Shown here piece by piece: positions 16,930-24,800 of a stretch of 64,000 nucleotides of DNA. Under the pieces are notes generated by a model. It did no database searches. It saw nothing but the letters and a program-made list of their open reading frames with translations, and had not been told where the DNA came from. The position numbers were made by a program, and so were the translations under genes. Origin of the DNA: Chitinophaga niabensis (GTDB lineage Bacteria; Bacteroidota; Bacteroidia; Chitinophagales; Chitinophagaceae); NCBI RefSeq assembly GCF_039545795.1, contig NZ_CP154260.1:4469001-4533000 (forward strand), read 5' to 3'. Numbering within the stretch: the first letter of the stretch is position 1; each line of letters opens with the position of its first letter.

Positions 16930-17320
16930 TTAGGTGGAAAGGGGGGTGTTTTGAGGGAGGTTTTTGTTTGAAGGGGGATTGGGCCGGGGGATGTCTTTGG
17001 GGTGTCCGTTTTGGCCGGTAAACGGAGGTCATCTATGGCTCTACCATGGGCCTGCCATGGGCCACCCCCGGGTTACTACGGGCCTGCGATGGTTTATGAT
17101 GGTTTTATGATGGTTTTTCGTGGGCTTTGGCCATATTTTATTCTATAAAATAAAACCCTTTGTTCAATTATATACCTCCGCTGAAGGGAGTGACACAACG
17201 GCGGCTGATAGGAAGGTGAAAGCTGGCTACTACATACTACTATGGTACTACCCTGGGTATAGGATAGAAGAAGAATACCCCTATCTTGAGCCTATGTCAA
17301 GCCTATCTCAGGTATTGGAA
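16930..17320. other. Gene-free stretch with G-rich and low-complexity DNA
   Basis: Part of a 636-bp gap between convergent genes. On the plus strand 16941-17002 has many G-runs, including GGGGG at 16973, GGG at 16981, GGGGG at 16986 and GGGG at 16999, a possible G-quadruplex. Around 17041-17120 there are short imperfect repeats (CCATGGGCC and ATGGTTTTATGATGG types). From 17121 to 17320 nothing recognisable is seen; an 83-codon frame there runs into the next terminator and looks spurious. Confidence 0.5.
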
Positions 17321-17324
17321 TGTT

Positions 17325-17365
17325 ATACAAAAAGAAAGAGGGTGCCTTTGTGGAGGCACCCTCTT
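17325..17365 (-). terminator. Terminator of the M48 protease gene
   Basis: 12-bp perfect stem (AAGAGGGTGCCT and its complement) with a 6-nt loop, followed on the minus strand by a T-rich run. It lies 22 bp after the stop codon at 17387. Confidence 0.88.
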
Positions 17366-17386
17366 GGGTAAGTTATGATAGGTCCT

Positions 17387-18187
17387 TTAGCGCTGGGTAC
17401 GGTAGTACTTCATGGCTTCGGGCATCAGTTTTTGTAATTGGGCGATACGGCGATCATCGCTGGGGTGCGTGCTGAGCAGTTCGGGTGGTTTTTGACCGCC
17501 TGTACTGGCCATACGCGTCCAGAAGGGAACGGCTTCCTGCGGATTGTAACCTGCCATGGCCATGAAGATCAGGCCGAGATGGTCTGCTTCCAGCTCATTT
17601 TGGCGGCCATAGGCCATGAGGCCGAGGGGGCCCCCTACGTTAAATGCCTGCATGAAGATGTTCTGGGCCTGGGGGTTTTTGTTCAAGGCTACGGCACCTG
17701 CTACCTGGATCCCCTGGGCTACGAGTCCCTGGCTCATGCGTTCATTACCATGGCGGGCAATGGCATGGGCTATTTCGTGGCCCATTACGCAAGCGAGCGC
17801 GGTTTCGTTCTGCGTTACGGGTAAGAGGCCGGTATATACAACCACCTTGCCGCCGGGCATACACCAGGCGTTCACCTGTTTATCGTTCACGAGATTGAAT
17901 TCCCATTTGTAGTTAGCCACTTCATTACCCAGGTTGTTCTGCGCCATATAAGTGGTTACGGCCTGAGCAATGCGGCCTCCTACCCTCCTTACCATTTCAG
18001 CATCCTTGCTGCCGGTAGGAGAAATAGTTTTATTCTGAGAAAGAAAGGTCTGATACTCCTGCAAAGCCATGGATTGTATGGTGCTTTCAGGGATGAGGTT
18101 TAACTGGCTACGGCCGGTAATCGGTACACGGGTACATGCATATAGCAGACCTGTACCGGCTACAAATAACAATGCAATTTTTTTCAT
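17387..18187 (-). CDS. M48-family metalloprotease, lipoprotein
   Basis: 266 residues. Lipoprotein signal peptide with lipobox LYAC at 15-18. Zinc site HEIAH (His137, Glu138, His141) and the third ligand Glu198 in NELEADHLG. This is the LoiP/YcaL/BepA-like class of envelope metalloproteases that act on misfolded outer-membrane proteins (family knowledge). There is no TPR tail, so it is closer to the short LoiP form. The start ITGRSQLNLIPE is a common M48C feature. It has its own strong terminator. Confidence 0.9.
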   Translation of the reverse strand: MKKIALLFVAGTGLLYACTRVPITGRSQLNLIPESTIQSMALQEYQTFLSQNKTISPTGSKDAEMVRRVGGRIAQAVTTYMAQNNLGNEVANYKWEFNLVNDKQVNAWCMPGGKVVVYTGLLPVTQNETALACVMGHEIAHAIARHGNERMSQGLVAQGIQVAGAVALNKNPQAQNIFMQAFNVGGPLGLMAYGRQNELEADHLGLIFMAMAGYNPQEAVPFWTRMASTGGQKPPELLSTHPSDDRRIAQLQKLMPEAMKYYRTQR

Positions 18188-18264
18188 CGGTTAATATTTT
18201 GAAGATGGATATCCGAAAATACCGCTTTCTTCACATAGAGCAATCGCTGTGCCGGATTTAGGCA

Positions 18265-18915
18265 CTACGCTCTGTCGTGCTTGTTTTTGCGATTCTTGAA
18301 CAGGGGTACTTTGCTTTCACTGCCGGTGAGTAACCTGGCAATGTTCTTCTGGTGGGTTAATACCACCATCAAAGCAACAGCTATGGCGAAGATGCGATAG
18401 AATACCTCTTTTTCACGGAATATGAAAAGTATCAGCACTGGGAATGCGATACTGGCAATAATAGAACTTAAAGAAACGTACCTGGTGAGGAAAAGGATCA
18501 TGAGGAATACGCCTACGCAACACAAGGCCACTAAGGGCTGAATGGCGAGCACCATACCAAAGAGGGTGGCAATACCTTTACCGCCACGGAAACCTGCCCA
18601 GATGGGGAAGATATGACCCACTACGGCGGCAAGGCCTAAACCTACCTGGAGGTTCACTAATTGCGTAATCTGATCCGGTTCGTTGTAAATAGGTAATAAA
18701 TAAGATAATCTTACGGCTAATACACCTTTAAACATATCCACGAGCATTACGAAAGTACCGGCTTTAGGGCCGAGTACACGGAATGTGTTGGTGGCACCGG
18801 CATTACCGGAACCGTGTTCGCGAATATCCATTCCATAAACTCCCTTACTCACCCATACAGCGGTGGCAAAAGAGCCAATAAGATAGGCACCTATTAGTAG
18901 CAATAATTCAGTCAT
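18265..18915 (-). CDS. plsY: Glycerol-3-phosphate acyltransferase PlsY
   Basis: 216 residues. Membrane acyltransferase that moves an acyl group from acyl-phosphate to glycerol-3-phosphate, the first step of phospholipid synthesis. Signatures: GSFATAVWVSK near 14, the loop GSGNAGATNTFRVLG near 36, the phosphate loop GGKGIATLFG near 112, and HQKNIARLLTGSE near the C-terminus. Five or more membrane segments. The ATG at 18915 is preferred; a GTG sits one codon upstream. plsX is not nearby. Confidence 0.94.
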   Translation of the reverse strand: MTELLLLIGAYLIGSFATAVWVSKGVYGMDIREHGSGNAGATNTFRVLGPKAGTFVMLVDMFKGVLAVRLSYLLPIYNEPDQITQLVNLQVGLGLAAVVGHIFPIWAGFRGGKGIATLFGMVLAIQPLVALCCVGVFLMILFLTRYVSLSSIIASIAFPVLILFIFREKEVFYRIFAIAVALMVVLTHQKNIARLLTGSESKVPLFKNRKNKHDRA

Positions 18916-19041
18916 CACAATAAGTTAGAGTGCTAAGATAGTAAATCTCGTGTTAATAAAATTACAAAATTGACTGCAATAATAAGACAAATACTCGTCA
19001 ATCAGCAATTAAAATATATGATTTTTTCCATATGGCCGGTT

Positions 19042-19863
19042 TTACACCGCTAAAAAGGATATGGCCAACCAATTGTCTCTCGATGCTTTCCTTTCCAGGC
19101 GCAGATTCTGGCCTTCGGCAGCTGTAACGATCACTGTTTCATCCTCTTGCAATATACCACTCAAAATCAATAATCCGTCCGATTTCATAATTCTTTTCAT
19201 GTGGGCCATATTGGCCAGCAGTATGTTACGGTTGATATTGGCCAGGAGGATGTCGTACGTGCCGTCTGCAATGGCCTCCAGGTTATCTGCCCGCCAGATG
19301 CGTACATTCCTGGCACCATTGGCTACTACATTCTCAATGGCATTATCCACCGCCCAGGAATCATTGTCGATGGCATCAGCCTGCGCTGCACCCAGTTGAT
19401 CTGCAAGGATTGCCAGGATGCCGGTGCCGGTGCCAAAATCAAATACCTTTTTTCCTTTGATGTTGATGTTTTCCATCAACCTGATCACAGAGTATGTTGT
19501 GGCATGGTGCCCTGTGCCGAAGGACATTTTTGGTGTGATGATGATCTCATGTAACACCTGCCCCTGCAATGATTCATGAAAGCCGGCGCGGATACCGCAA
19601 AAATTATCTACCAATACTGGCTGAAAGTTGCTTTCCCATACGGCATTCCAGTTAGCCTGTGCAATGGTTTCTTTCGTGTAGTCTAACCCGTGACTTCCTA
19701 AAATACCGAGTAATATATTCTCTTCAAATTGTGTAGCAGGGATATAAGCAACGAGTGTGTCTGCCGTTTCTTCAAACCCTTCATAACCCGCATCTGCCAG
19801 TTGAGCCACTAAAATGTCTTTCAAAGCTGATGGAGCGGATACCGTGATCGCGATATGTGACAT
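19042..19863 (-). CDS. prmA: Ribosomal protein L11 methyltransferase
   Basis: 273 residues. SAM-dependent methylation of ribosomal protein L11. The cofactor motif FDFGTGTGILAILADQLGA lies near 140-158, followed by the acidic IDNDSWAVDNAIENV and the NPPY-like catalytic motif ANINRNIL near 204-211. The conserved PKMSFGTGHHATTYSVI is present. The N-terminal substrate-recognition domain is shorter than in E. coli. Single gene. Confidence 0.93.
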   Translation of the reverse strand: MSHIAITVSAPSALKDILVAQLADAGYEGFEETADTLVAYIPATQFEENILLGILGSHGLDYTKETIAQANWNAVWESNFQPVLVDNFCGIRAGFHESLQGQVLHEIIITPKMSFGTGHHATTYSVIRLMENINIKGKKVFDFGTGTGILAILADQLGAAQADAIDNDSWAVDNAIENVVANGARNVRIWRADNLEAIADGTYDILLANINRNILLANMAHMKRIMKSDGLLILSGILQEDETVIVTAAEGQNLRLERKASRDNWLAISFLAV

Positions 19864-19923
19864 ATCCGCAAGATAGTTACAAATTCCTCAGTGCCAATAC
19901 GGAAAACGCATTTTTCAAAATCC

Positions 19924-19955
19924 TTTGCCAGATTCAGCCCCAAGCCTTATATTTG
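19924..19955 (+). promoter_or_regulatory. Promoter of the 19981 gene
   Basis: TTTG at 19924-19927 and TATATTTG at 19948-19955, 20 bp apart. An exact fit to the Bacteroidota consensus, 25 bp before the start codon. Confidence 0.62.
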
Positions 19956-19980
19956 GATTATAATAATATAACCTTATCCT

Positions 19981-20556
19981 ATGAAAAATCTATTCACCCT
20001 CCTGGCCGCAATGGCCTTTTATCTGTGTGGTTCCGCCCAAACCATTATCAAACCATATGAGATCGAACTGAAGGATTCTATTTTTTACCAGGTACAAACA
20101 GCTGTTTTCATTATTGACAAACAGGATGTGGAAGACTATTTTAAAGGGCTTGATACGATCCTTCCACAACGTAAATATTCTAAAGATGTTTTCCGGAATA
20201 TCCAGTTCCTGCATTTGAATCCGGAGGAAGTGCAAAGGCATTACAAAATGGTATCCAAATTCTGGGCGGCCAACAAGAGCAATCCGATGAATTATAGTAC
20301 AGATCGGATCACGCTTTTCTGGAATGATAATGAAACTGTATTAATGCCTTACCTGGATGAAATATTGCCCGACCTGCTGGAAGGTGGTAAGATACAGGTG
20401 GTGGACCGTTCTACGAACAAACGCGTGCAGAAGTATGAAATGAATTTTGAGGAGGTGGGTGTGAAGTCTTACAAGATCTTCAAGTTCATTAAAGGAAGAA
20501 TTATGTGGCGGGAAAGTGAGGTATTTGTGGAGCAGATGTCTACTGTAGGGAATTAA
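19981..20556 (+). CDS. Secreted protein of unknown function
   Basis: 191 residues with a Sec signal peptide (MKNLFTLLAAMAFYLCGSAQ, cleavage after about residue 19). The mature part is rich in charged and aromatic residues, with no Cys pair, repeat or motif that I recognise. It probably lies in the periplasm. Single gene with its own promoter. A strong terminator lies at 20681-20713. Confidence 0.72.
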   Translation: MKNLFTLLAAMAFYLCGSAQTIIKPYEIELKDSIFYQVQTAVFIIDKQDVEDYFKGLDTILPQRKYSKDVFRNIQFLHLNPEEVQRHYKMVSKFWAANKSNPMNYSTDRITLFWNDNETVLMPYLDEILPDLLEGGKIQVVDRSTNKRVQKYEMNFEEVGVKSYKIFKFIKGRIMWRESEVFVEQMSTVGN

Positions 20557-20680
20557 GATGCTGGAAGCCTGCCGCGCTGCAGAGGGCGGGAGTTTTTTAT
20601 TTTGAAGGAAGAAGCTTTTTTGGTGGAGTTTTTTAGTAAGACGATGAGTTCTTTTTATATTGAATTTCTTCTTAAAAAAG

Positions 20681-20713
20681 AAAAAGGGCAGTTCAAAATG
20701 AACTGCCCTTTTT
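20681..20713. terminator. Bidirectional terminator between 19981 gene and pnp
   Basis: 15-bp perfect stem AAAAAGGGCAGTTCA and its complement with a 3-nt loop; T-run on both strands. Confidence 0.92.
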
Positions 20714-20728
20714 TTATACTGATAATTT

Positions 20729-23101
20729 CTATTGTTCATCGAACACCGGACCTTCAATAGGACCTTCGGTTTGTTGCGGAGGGCGGTTGTAACCACCACG
20801 GTCTCCACGATCACCTCTGTCACCACCACGGTCAAAACGAGGACGGTCACCACCACGGTCTCCGCCACGATCACGGTCTCCGCGAGGACGGTCTCCACCA
20901 CCTCTGCGATCTCCACGATCTCCACCACGGTCTCCGCGATCACCGCGTTCTCCACGATCTTCACGTTCTGGCCTTTCTACATATCCTTCTGGTTTATCCA
21001 TCAGCACTTTGCGGCTGAGTTTGAATTTACCGGTTTTAGGATCTGTACCTACCAGTTTCACTTTCACTTTGTCACCTTCAGCGAGTACACCATCCATTGT
21101 TTCCAGGCGTTTCCAGGAAACTTCGGAGATGTGCAGCAAACCTTGTTTACCAGGCATGAATTCTACGAAAGCACCATAAGGCATTACGCTCTTCACGGTA
21201 GATTCATATACTTCACCTACTTCAGGAACAGAAACGATACCTTTCACCCAGGCCATTGCCTTGTCCAGGTTTTCTTTCTGTGCAGAGAAGATGCTTACTT
21301 CACCGGTCTGGCCAACTTCTTCGATATTGATAGTAGTACCTGTTTCACGTTGGATCTCCTGAATTACTTTACCACCTGGCCCAATCACAGCGCCGATAAA
21401 TTCACGGTCGATGATCAGTTTTTCCATGCGTGGTGCATGTGGTTTAGGTTCAGGACGGTAAGCGGGCATTGCTGTGTACATGGCTTCCAGGATATGTAAA
21501 CGACCCTGACGGGCTTGTGCAAGCGCAGCGCGCATTACATCCATGCTCAGGCCATCTACTTTAATGTCCATTTGAACACCACAGATACCATCGCGGGTAC
21601 CGGTTACTTTAAAGTCCATATCACCCAGGTGATCTTCATCACCAAGGATGTCGCTCAATACCGCCCATTTTCCATCGCTTGCACGGGAGATCAATCCCAT
21701 AGCGATACCGGAAACGTGTTTAGGTAAAGGAACGCCTGCATCCATGAGAGCTAATGAACCCGCGCAAACGGTAGCCATGGAAGAGGAACCGTTAGATTCC
21801 AGGATGTCTGACACAACGCGCACCGTGTAAGCGTAATCGCTACCGGGCATCATTTGTTTCAGGGAACGGAGGGCAAGGTTACCATGCCCAACTTCACGAC
21901 GGCCGGGGCCGCGCATCATTTTCACCTCACCGGTTGAGAAGGGAGGGAAATTATAGTGCAGGATAAATTTAGTATAAGCAGAGTTTGCAGCGCTTTCAAT
22001 CAGCAACTCGTCATCCGGTGTGCCCAGTGTAACAGTTGTGAGGGATTGCGTTTCACCACGGGTGAATAATGCAGAACCGTGAGGAGATGGCAGCAGGTCT
22101 ACTTCCATCGCCAGGGGACGAACCTGGTCCAGTACGCGGCCATCCAGACGGATCTTCTCGTCCAGGATCATGTTACGTACGGTTTCTTTTTCCAGGTCGT
22201 GGAAGTATTCACCTACTAATGGTGCATCTTCTTCCGGTAATTCTCCCAGGGATTCCACGAGTTCTTCTGCGATCTTTTTGAAAGCATCTGTACGGGCGTG
22301 TTTACCGAGGGCACCTTTAGAAACTTCGAGGATCTTAGCCTGCGCAAATGCAACTACTTTCGCTTTCAGTTCTTCGTTCTGATGAGGCTTTTCGTATTCG
22401 CGTTTAGCAGGGTTACCTACCAGGGCGCGGAGATCTTCCTGGGCTTTCACTTGAACTTTAATGGCTTCGTGGCCGAGTTCAATTACTTTCACCAGGTCTT
22501 CTTCACTGCACTCCTTGCTTTCGCCTTCCACCATCATGATGTTTTTGGCGGTAGCTGCAACGATGAAGTCCATATCCGCTACAGCTAACTGTGTGCGGGT
22601 AGGGTTTATAACAAATTCACCTTCAACACGGGCAACGCGTACTTCTGAAATGATCTCCTGGATGGGAACATCAGAAACGGCCAGTGCAGCAGAGGCAGCG
22701 AGAGCAGCCAATGCATCGGGCATAACTTCTTTATCTGAAGAGATGAGGGTTACGAGAACCTGCACATCACATAAATAATCGTCAGGGAATAAAGGGCGCA
22801 AAGCGCGGTCAATCAAACGGGAGATCAAAACTTCGTAGTCGCTCAGTTTACCTTCTCTTTTGAAGAAAGAACCGGGGATACGACCGGCAGAAGCAAATTT
22901 TTCCTGGTAATCAACAGTAAGGGGAAAGAAAGATTGGCCGGGTTTGGGTTTTTGGCTGGCAACAACGGTAGCCAGAAGGATGCAATTTCCCAAGCGCACA
23001 GTAACCGAACCATCGGCCTGACGGGCCATTTTGCCGGTTTCTATCGTTACCTCGCGACCACCGCCTATATCAAATTTAACCGAAGCAGGTGTAAGATTCA
23101 T
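20729..23101 (-). CDS. pnp: Polyribonucleotide nucleotidyltransferase (PNPase) with Arg/Gly/Asp-rich tail
   Basis: 790 residues from the ATG at 23101 (MNLTPASVKFDIGGGREV). The longer frame adds 16 residues that fall in the leader RNA. Two RNase PH domains are seen (first near 10-230, second near 310-540 with FSTGEVKMMRGPGRREVGHG). A KH domain follows with IGPGGKVIQEI, then S1 with MPYGAFVEFMPGKQGLLHISE. After S1 comes a tail of about 75 residues made of DRGGDRGDRGG-type repeats, not part of the canonical enzyme. PNPase degrades RNA 3' to 5' with phosphate. It follows rpsO as in many bacteria. Confidence 0.96.
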   Translation of the reverse strand: MNLTPASVKFDIGGGREVTIETGKMARQADGSVTVRLGNCILLATVVASQKPKPGQSFFPLTVDYQEKFASAGRIPGSFFKREGKLSDYEVLISRLIDRALRPLFPDDYLCDVQVLVTLISSDKEVMPDALAALAASAALAVSDVPIQEIISEVRVARVEGEFVINPTRTQLAVADMDFIVAATAKNIMMVEGESKECSEEDLVKVIELGHEAIKVQVKAQEDLRALVGNPAKREYEKPHQNEELKAKVVAFAQAKILEVSKGALGKHARTDAFKKIAEELVESLGELPEEDAPLVGEYFHDLEKETVRNMILDEKIRLDGRVLDQVRPLAMEVDLLPSPHGSALFTRGETQSLTTVTLGTPDDELLIESAANSAYTKFILHYNFPPFSTGEVKMMRGPGRREVGHGNLALRSLKQMMPGSDYAYTVRVVSDILESNGSSSMATVCAGSLALMDAGVPLPKHVSGIAMGLISRASDGKWAVLSDILGDEDHLGDMDFKVTGTRDGICGVQMDIKVDGLSMDVMRAALAQARQGRLHILEAMYTAMPAYRPEPKPHAPRMEKLIIDREFIGAVIGPGGKVIQEIQRETGTTINIEEVGQTGEVSIFSAQKENLDKAMAWVKGIVSVPEVGEVYESTVKSVMPYGAFVEFMPGKQGLLHISEVSWKRLETMDGVLAEGDKVKVKLVGTDPKTGKFKLSRKVLMDKPEGYVERPEREDRGERGDRGDRGGDRGDRRGGGDRPRGDRDRGGDRGGDRPRFDRGGDRGDRGDRGGYNRPPQQTEGPIEGPVFDEQ

Positions 23102-23132
23102 ACTTGTGTGAGGATTAATAAGGTACACATAC

Positions 23133-23167
23133 AAAAAAACTATTCCCAACTAATATAGTTGGGAATA
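23133..23167 (-). terminator. Hairpin terminator or attenuator between rpsO and pnp
   Basis: 12-bp perfect stem TATTCCCAACTA and its complement with an ATA loop, followed on the minus strand by seven T residues. It lies 21 bp after the rpsO stop and 32 bp before the pnp start. It could end rpsO mRNA or set the level of pnp read-through. Confidence 0.82.
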
Positions 23168-23187
23168 GCGCTATAATAAGTTTCAGA

Positions 23188-23460
23188 TTACTTTCTGATT
23201 CCTAACTTCTCAATGAGGGCGCGGTAGCCAGAGAGGTTGGTTTTGGAGAGATAAGACAGCAAACGCTTTCTTTGTCCTACCATTTTCATCAGACCACGGT
23301 GCGTAGAGAAATCTTTTTTGTTTTGTTTCAGGTGAGCAGAGATACTGTTGATCCGCTCAGTTACTAAAGCGATTTGCGCTTCCACGGAACCGGTGTTCTT
23401 TTCGCTACCACCAAATTCTTTGAAAATGTTAGCTTTCTTTTCTACTGTTAAGTAAGGCAT
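23188..23460 (-). CDS. rpsO: 30S ribosomal protein S15
   Basis: 90 residues from the ATG at 23460 (MPYLTVEKKANIFKEFGG). S15 binds the central domain of 16S rRNA early in 30S assembly. The family signature is present: GSVEAQIALVTERINSISAHL, then HRGLMKMVGQRKRLLSYL. An upstream in-frame ATG would add 15 residues, but these are not part of any S15. Confidence 0.97.
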   Translation of the reverse strand: MPYLTVEKKANIFKEFGGSEKNTGSVEAQIALVTERINSISAHLKQNKKDFSTHRGLMKMVGQRKRLLSYLSKTNLSGYRALIEKLGIRK

Positions 23461-23502
23461 CTTGAATAAAAATAATTTTTTTAACTCGCTATTTTTCCGG
23501 TG

Positions 23503-23534
23503 CAAAGGTATGAAGTTACGTTTGTATTAGCAAA
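23503..23534 (-). promoter_or_regulatory. Promoter of rpsO(-pnp)
   Basis: Minus-strand TTTG (23531-23534) and TACCTTTG (23503-23510), 20 bp apart, 42 bp before the rpsO start at 23460. Confidence 0.65.
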
Positions 23535-23601
23535 TACAAATCAAAATGTACATACTTTCTCCCCTTTGCCTTGAGGATCAGCTTTATACCAATATAAAAT
23601 T

Positions 23602-24294
23602 TTAAACAAAACTTACGGCTGCATTGTCCGTTACCTGTCCGTTTTCTGTCCGTAAAACACGGGAAGGGAACTTCTGGAGTACAATGTAGTCGTGGGTAGC
23701 CATGATAAGGGCAGTACCATCTTCCCGGCAAATCCTGAACAGCAGCTGCATAATGCCGTCTGAGGTTTCGGGGTCCAGGTTACCGGTAGGTTCATCAGCC
23801 AGGATCAGTTTGGGGGAATTGAGCAGGGCACGGGCAATGTCTACCCTTTGCTGCTCTCCGCCAGATAGTTCATAAGGCATTTTGAAACCCTTGGTGCCCA
23901 GGCCTACCTTTTCCAGTACATCGTGGATCTTGTCCTCGATCTGCTTGGGTTCCTGCCAGCCGGTGGCTTTGAGGGCAAACTTGAGGTTATCGTGCACATT
24001 ACGATCAGTGAGCAGTTGAAAATCCTGGAACACTACGCCCAGGTTCCTGCGCAGATAGGGTACTTTCTTCCAGTCCATCTTTTTCAGATCAAACCCTACA
24101 ACCTGGCCGTTCCCCTCTTTCAGGGTGAGGTCCCCATACAAAGTCTTCAGCAGGCTTGATTTACCTGTACCCGTTTTGCCGATCAGGTAAACAAATTCAC
24201 CCCTGTTGACCGTAATATTCACATCTGATAAGATCAATGAATGGCCCTGGTATATATTAACATTCGTCAGTTGAACTATGGGTTGATCCACCAT
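23602..24294 (-). CDS. ftsE: Cell-division ABC transporter ATP-binding protein FtsE
   Basis: 230 residues. ATPase of the FtsEX complex that activates peptidoglycan hydrolases at the septum. Walker [10 protein letters not shown] near 38, Q-loop [12 protein letters not shown] signature LSGGEQQR, Walker [17 protein letters not shown], and the H-loop MATHD. The FtsE-like length and GNLDPETS wording favour FtsE over LolD, though the two are close. ftsX is not adjacent, which is usual in Bacteroidota. Divergent from the blaI-like gene. Confidence 0.82.
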   Translation of the reverse strand: MVDQPIVQLTNVNIYQGHSLILSDVNITVNRGEFVYLIGKTGTGKSSLLKTLYGDLTLKEGNGQVVGFDLKKMDWKKVPYLRRNLGVVFQDFQLLTDRNVHDNLKFALKATGWQEPKQIEDKIHDVLEKVGLGTKGFKMPYELSGGEQQRVDIARALLNSPKLILADEPTGNLDPETSDGIMQLLFRICREDGTALIMATHDYIVLQKFPSRVLRTENGQVTDNAAVSFV

Positions 24295-24366
24295 TTATTT
24301 CCTTTTAGAAATTCAAAAATAACTAATTCCCTGTTATTGATCCGCTAAGGTTATTAACTAAAAAAA

Positions 24367-24393
24367 TAGTTTGAAAACTAAATAAATAGTTTT
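24367..24393. promoter_or_regulatory. Probable BlaI-type operator (TAGTTT / AAACTA repeats)
   Basis: TAGTTT-GA-AAACTA at 24367-24380, sharing its right half with AAAACTA-N6-TAGTTTT at 24374-24393. The inverted repeats sit between the promoter boxes just before the repressor gene, where a dimeric winged-helix repressor would block the polymerase. The link to BlaI is inferred from position. Confidence 0.6.
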
Positions 24394-24400
24394 ACATTTG
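24370..24400 (+). promoter_or_regulatory. Promoter of the blaI/blaR1-like operon
   Basis: TTTG at 24370-24373 and TACATTTG at 24393-24400, 19 bp apart. Both boxes are overlapped by the operator repeats. Confidence 0.68.
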
Positions 24401-24428
24401 AATTGAGCGCGAAAATATGCTCCCGATT

Positions 24429-24800
24429 ATGAAAACACTGACAAAAGCTGAAGAGCAGATCATGCAGGTATTATGGAAGCTGGGTCCTTCATTCGTAAAA
24501 GATATGATAGATGAGATGCCGGAGCCGCGGCCTCATTACAACACCATTTCCACATTGGTGAAGATACTGGTGGATAAAGGTTTTGTCAGCTTTAAAGCAT
24601 ACGGGAAAAGTCATCAGTACTATGCGCTGATCACTAAGGACGAATACAGTCATAAAACAGTGAAACATTTGGTATCCGGTTATTTTGAGGGGTCTTTCAG
24701 TAACATGGTTTCATTCTTTGTGAAGGAGAAAGATATGAGTGTAGCCGATCTCGAAAAATTACTGCAACAGATCAAGAACGCCAAAAACACTGAAAAATGA
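24429..24800 (+). CDS. BlaI/MecI/CopY-family transcriptional repressor
   Basis: 123 residues from ATG 24429; a second ATG sits four codons upstream at 24417. Winged-helix DNA-binding domain: LTKAEEQIMQVLWKLG, then MPEPRPHYNTISTLVKILVDKGFVSF as recognition helix and wing. The C-terminal helical part would dimerise. Members repress their own operon until cleaved by a membrane peptidase. Here its stop overlaps the start of the M56 peptidase gene (ATGA), and an inverted-repeat operator overlies the promoter, so autoregulation is very likely. Confidence 0.9.
   Translation: MKTLTKAEEQIMQVLWKLGPSFVKDMIDEMPEPRPHYNTISTLVKILVDKGFVSFKAYGKSHQYYALITKDEYSHKTVKHLVSGYFEGSFSNMVSFFVKEKDMSVADLEKLLQQIKNAKNTEK

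Noticed and set aside
17120..17371. 83-codon frame upstream of the M48 gene terminator
   Set aside because: It ends inside the terminator hairpin of the opposite strand, has odd composition and no start signal.
20732..21499. 255-codon antisense frame with Thr/Val repeats at the end of pnp
   Set aside because: The repeats mirror the Arg/Gly/Asp codons of the PNPase tail on the other strand; no independent signal.
24314..24321. TATTTTTG as -7 box for ftsE
   Set aside because: Matches the consensus but the region is A/T-rich, there is no -33 box, and it is only about 20 bp before the start.
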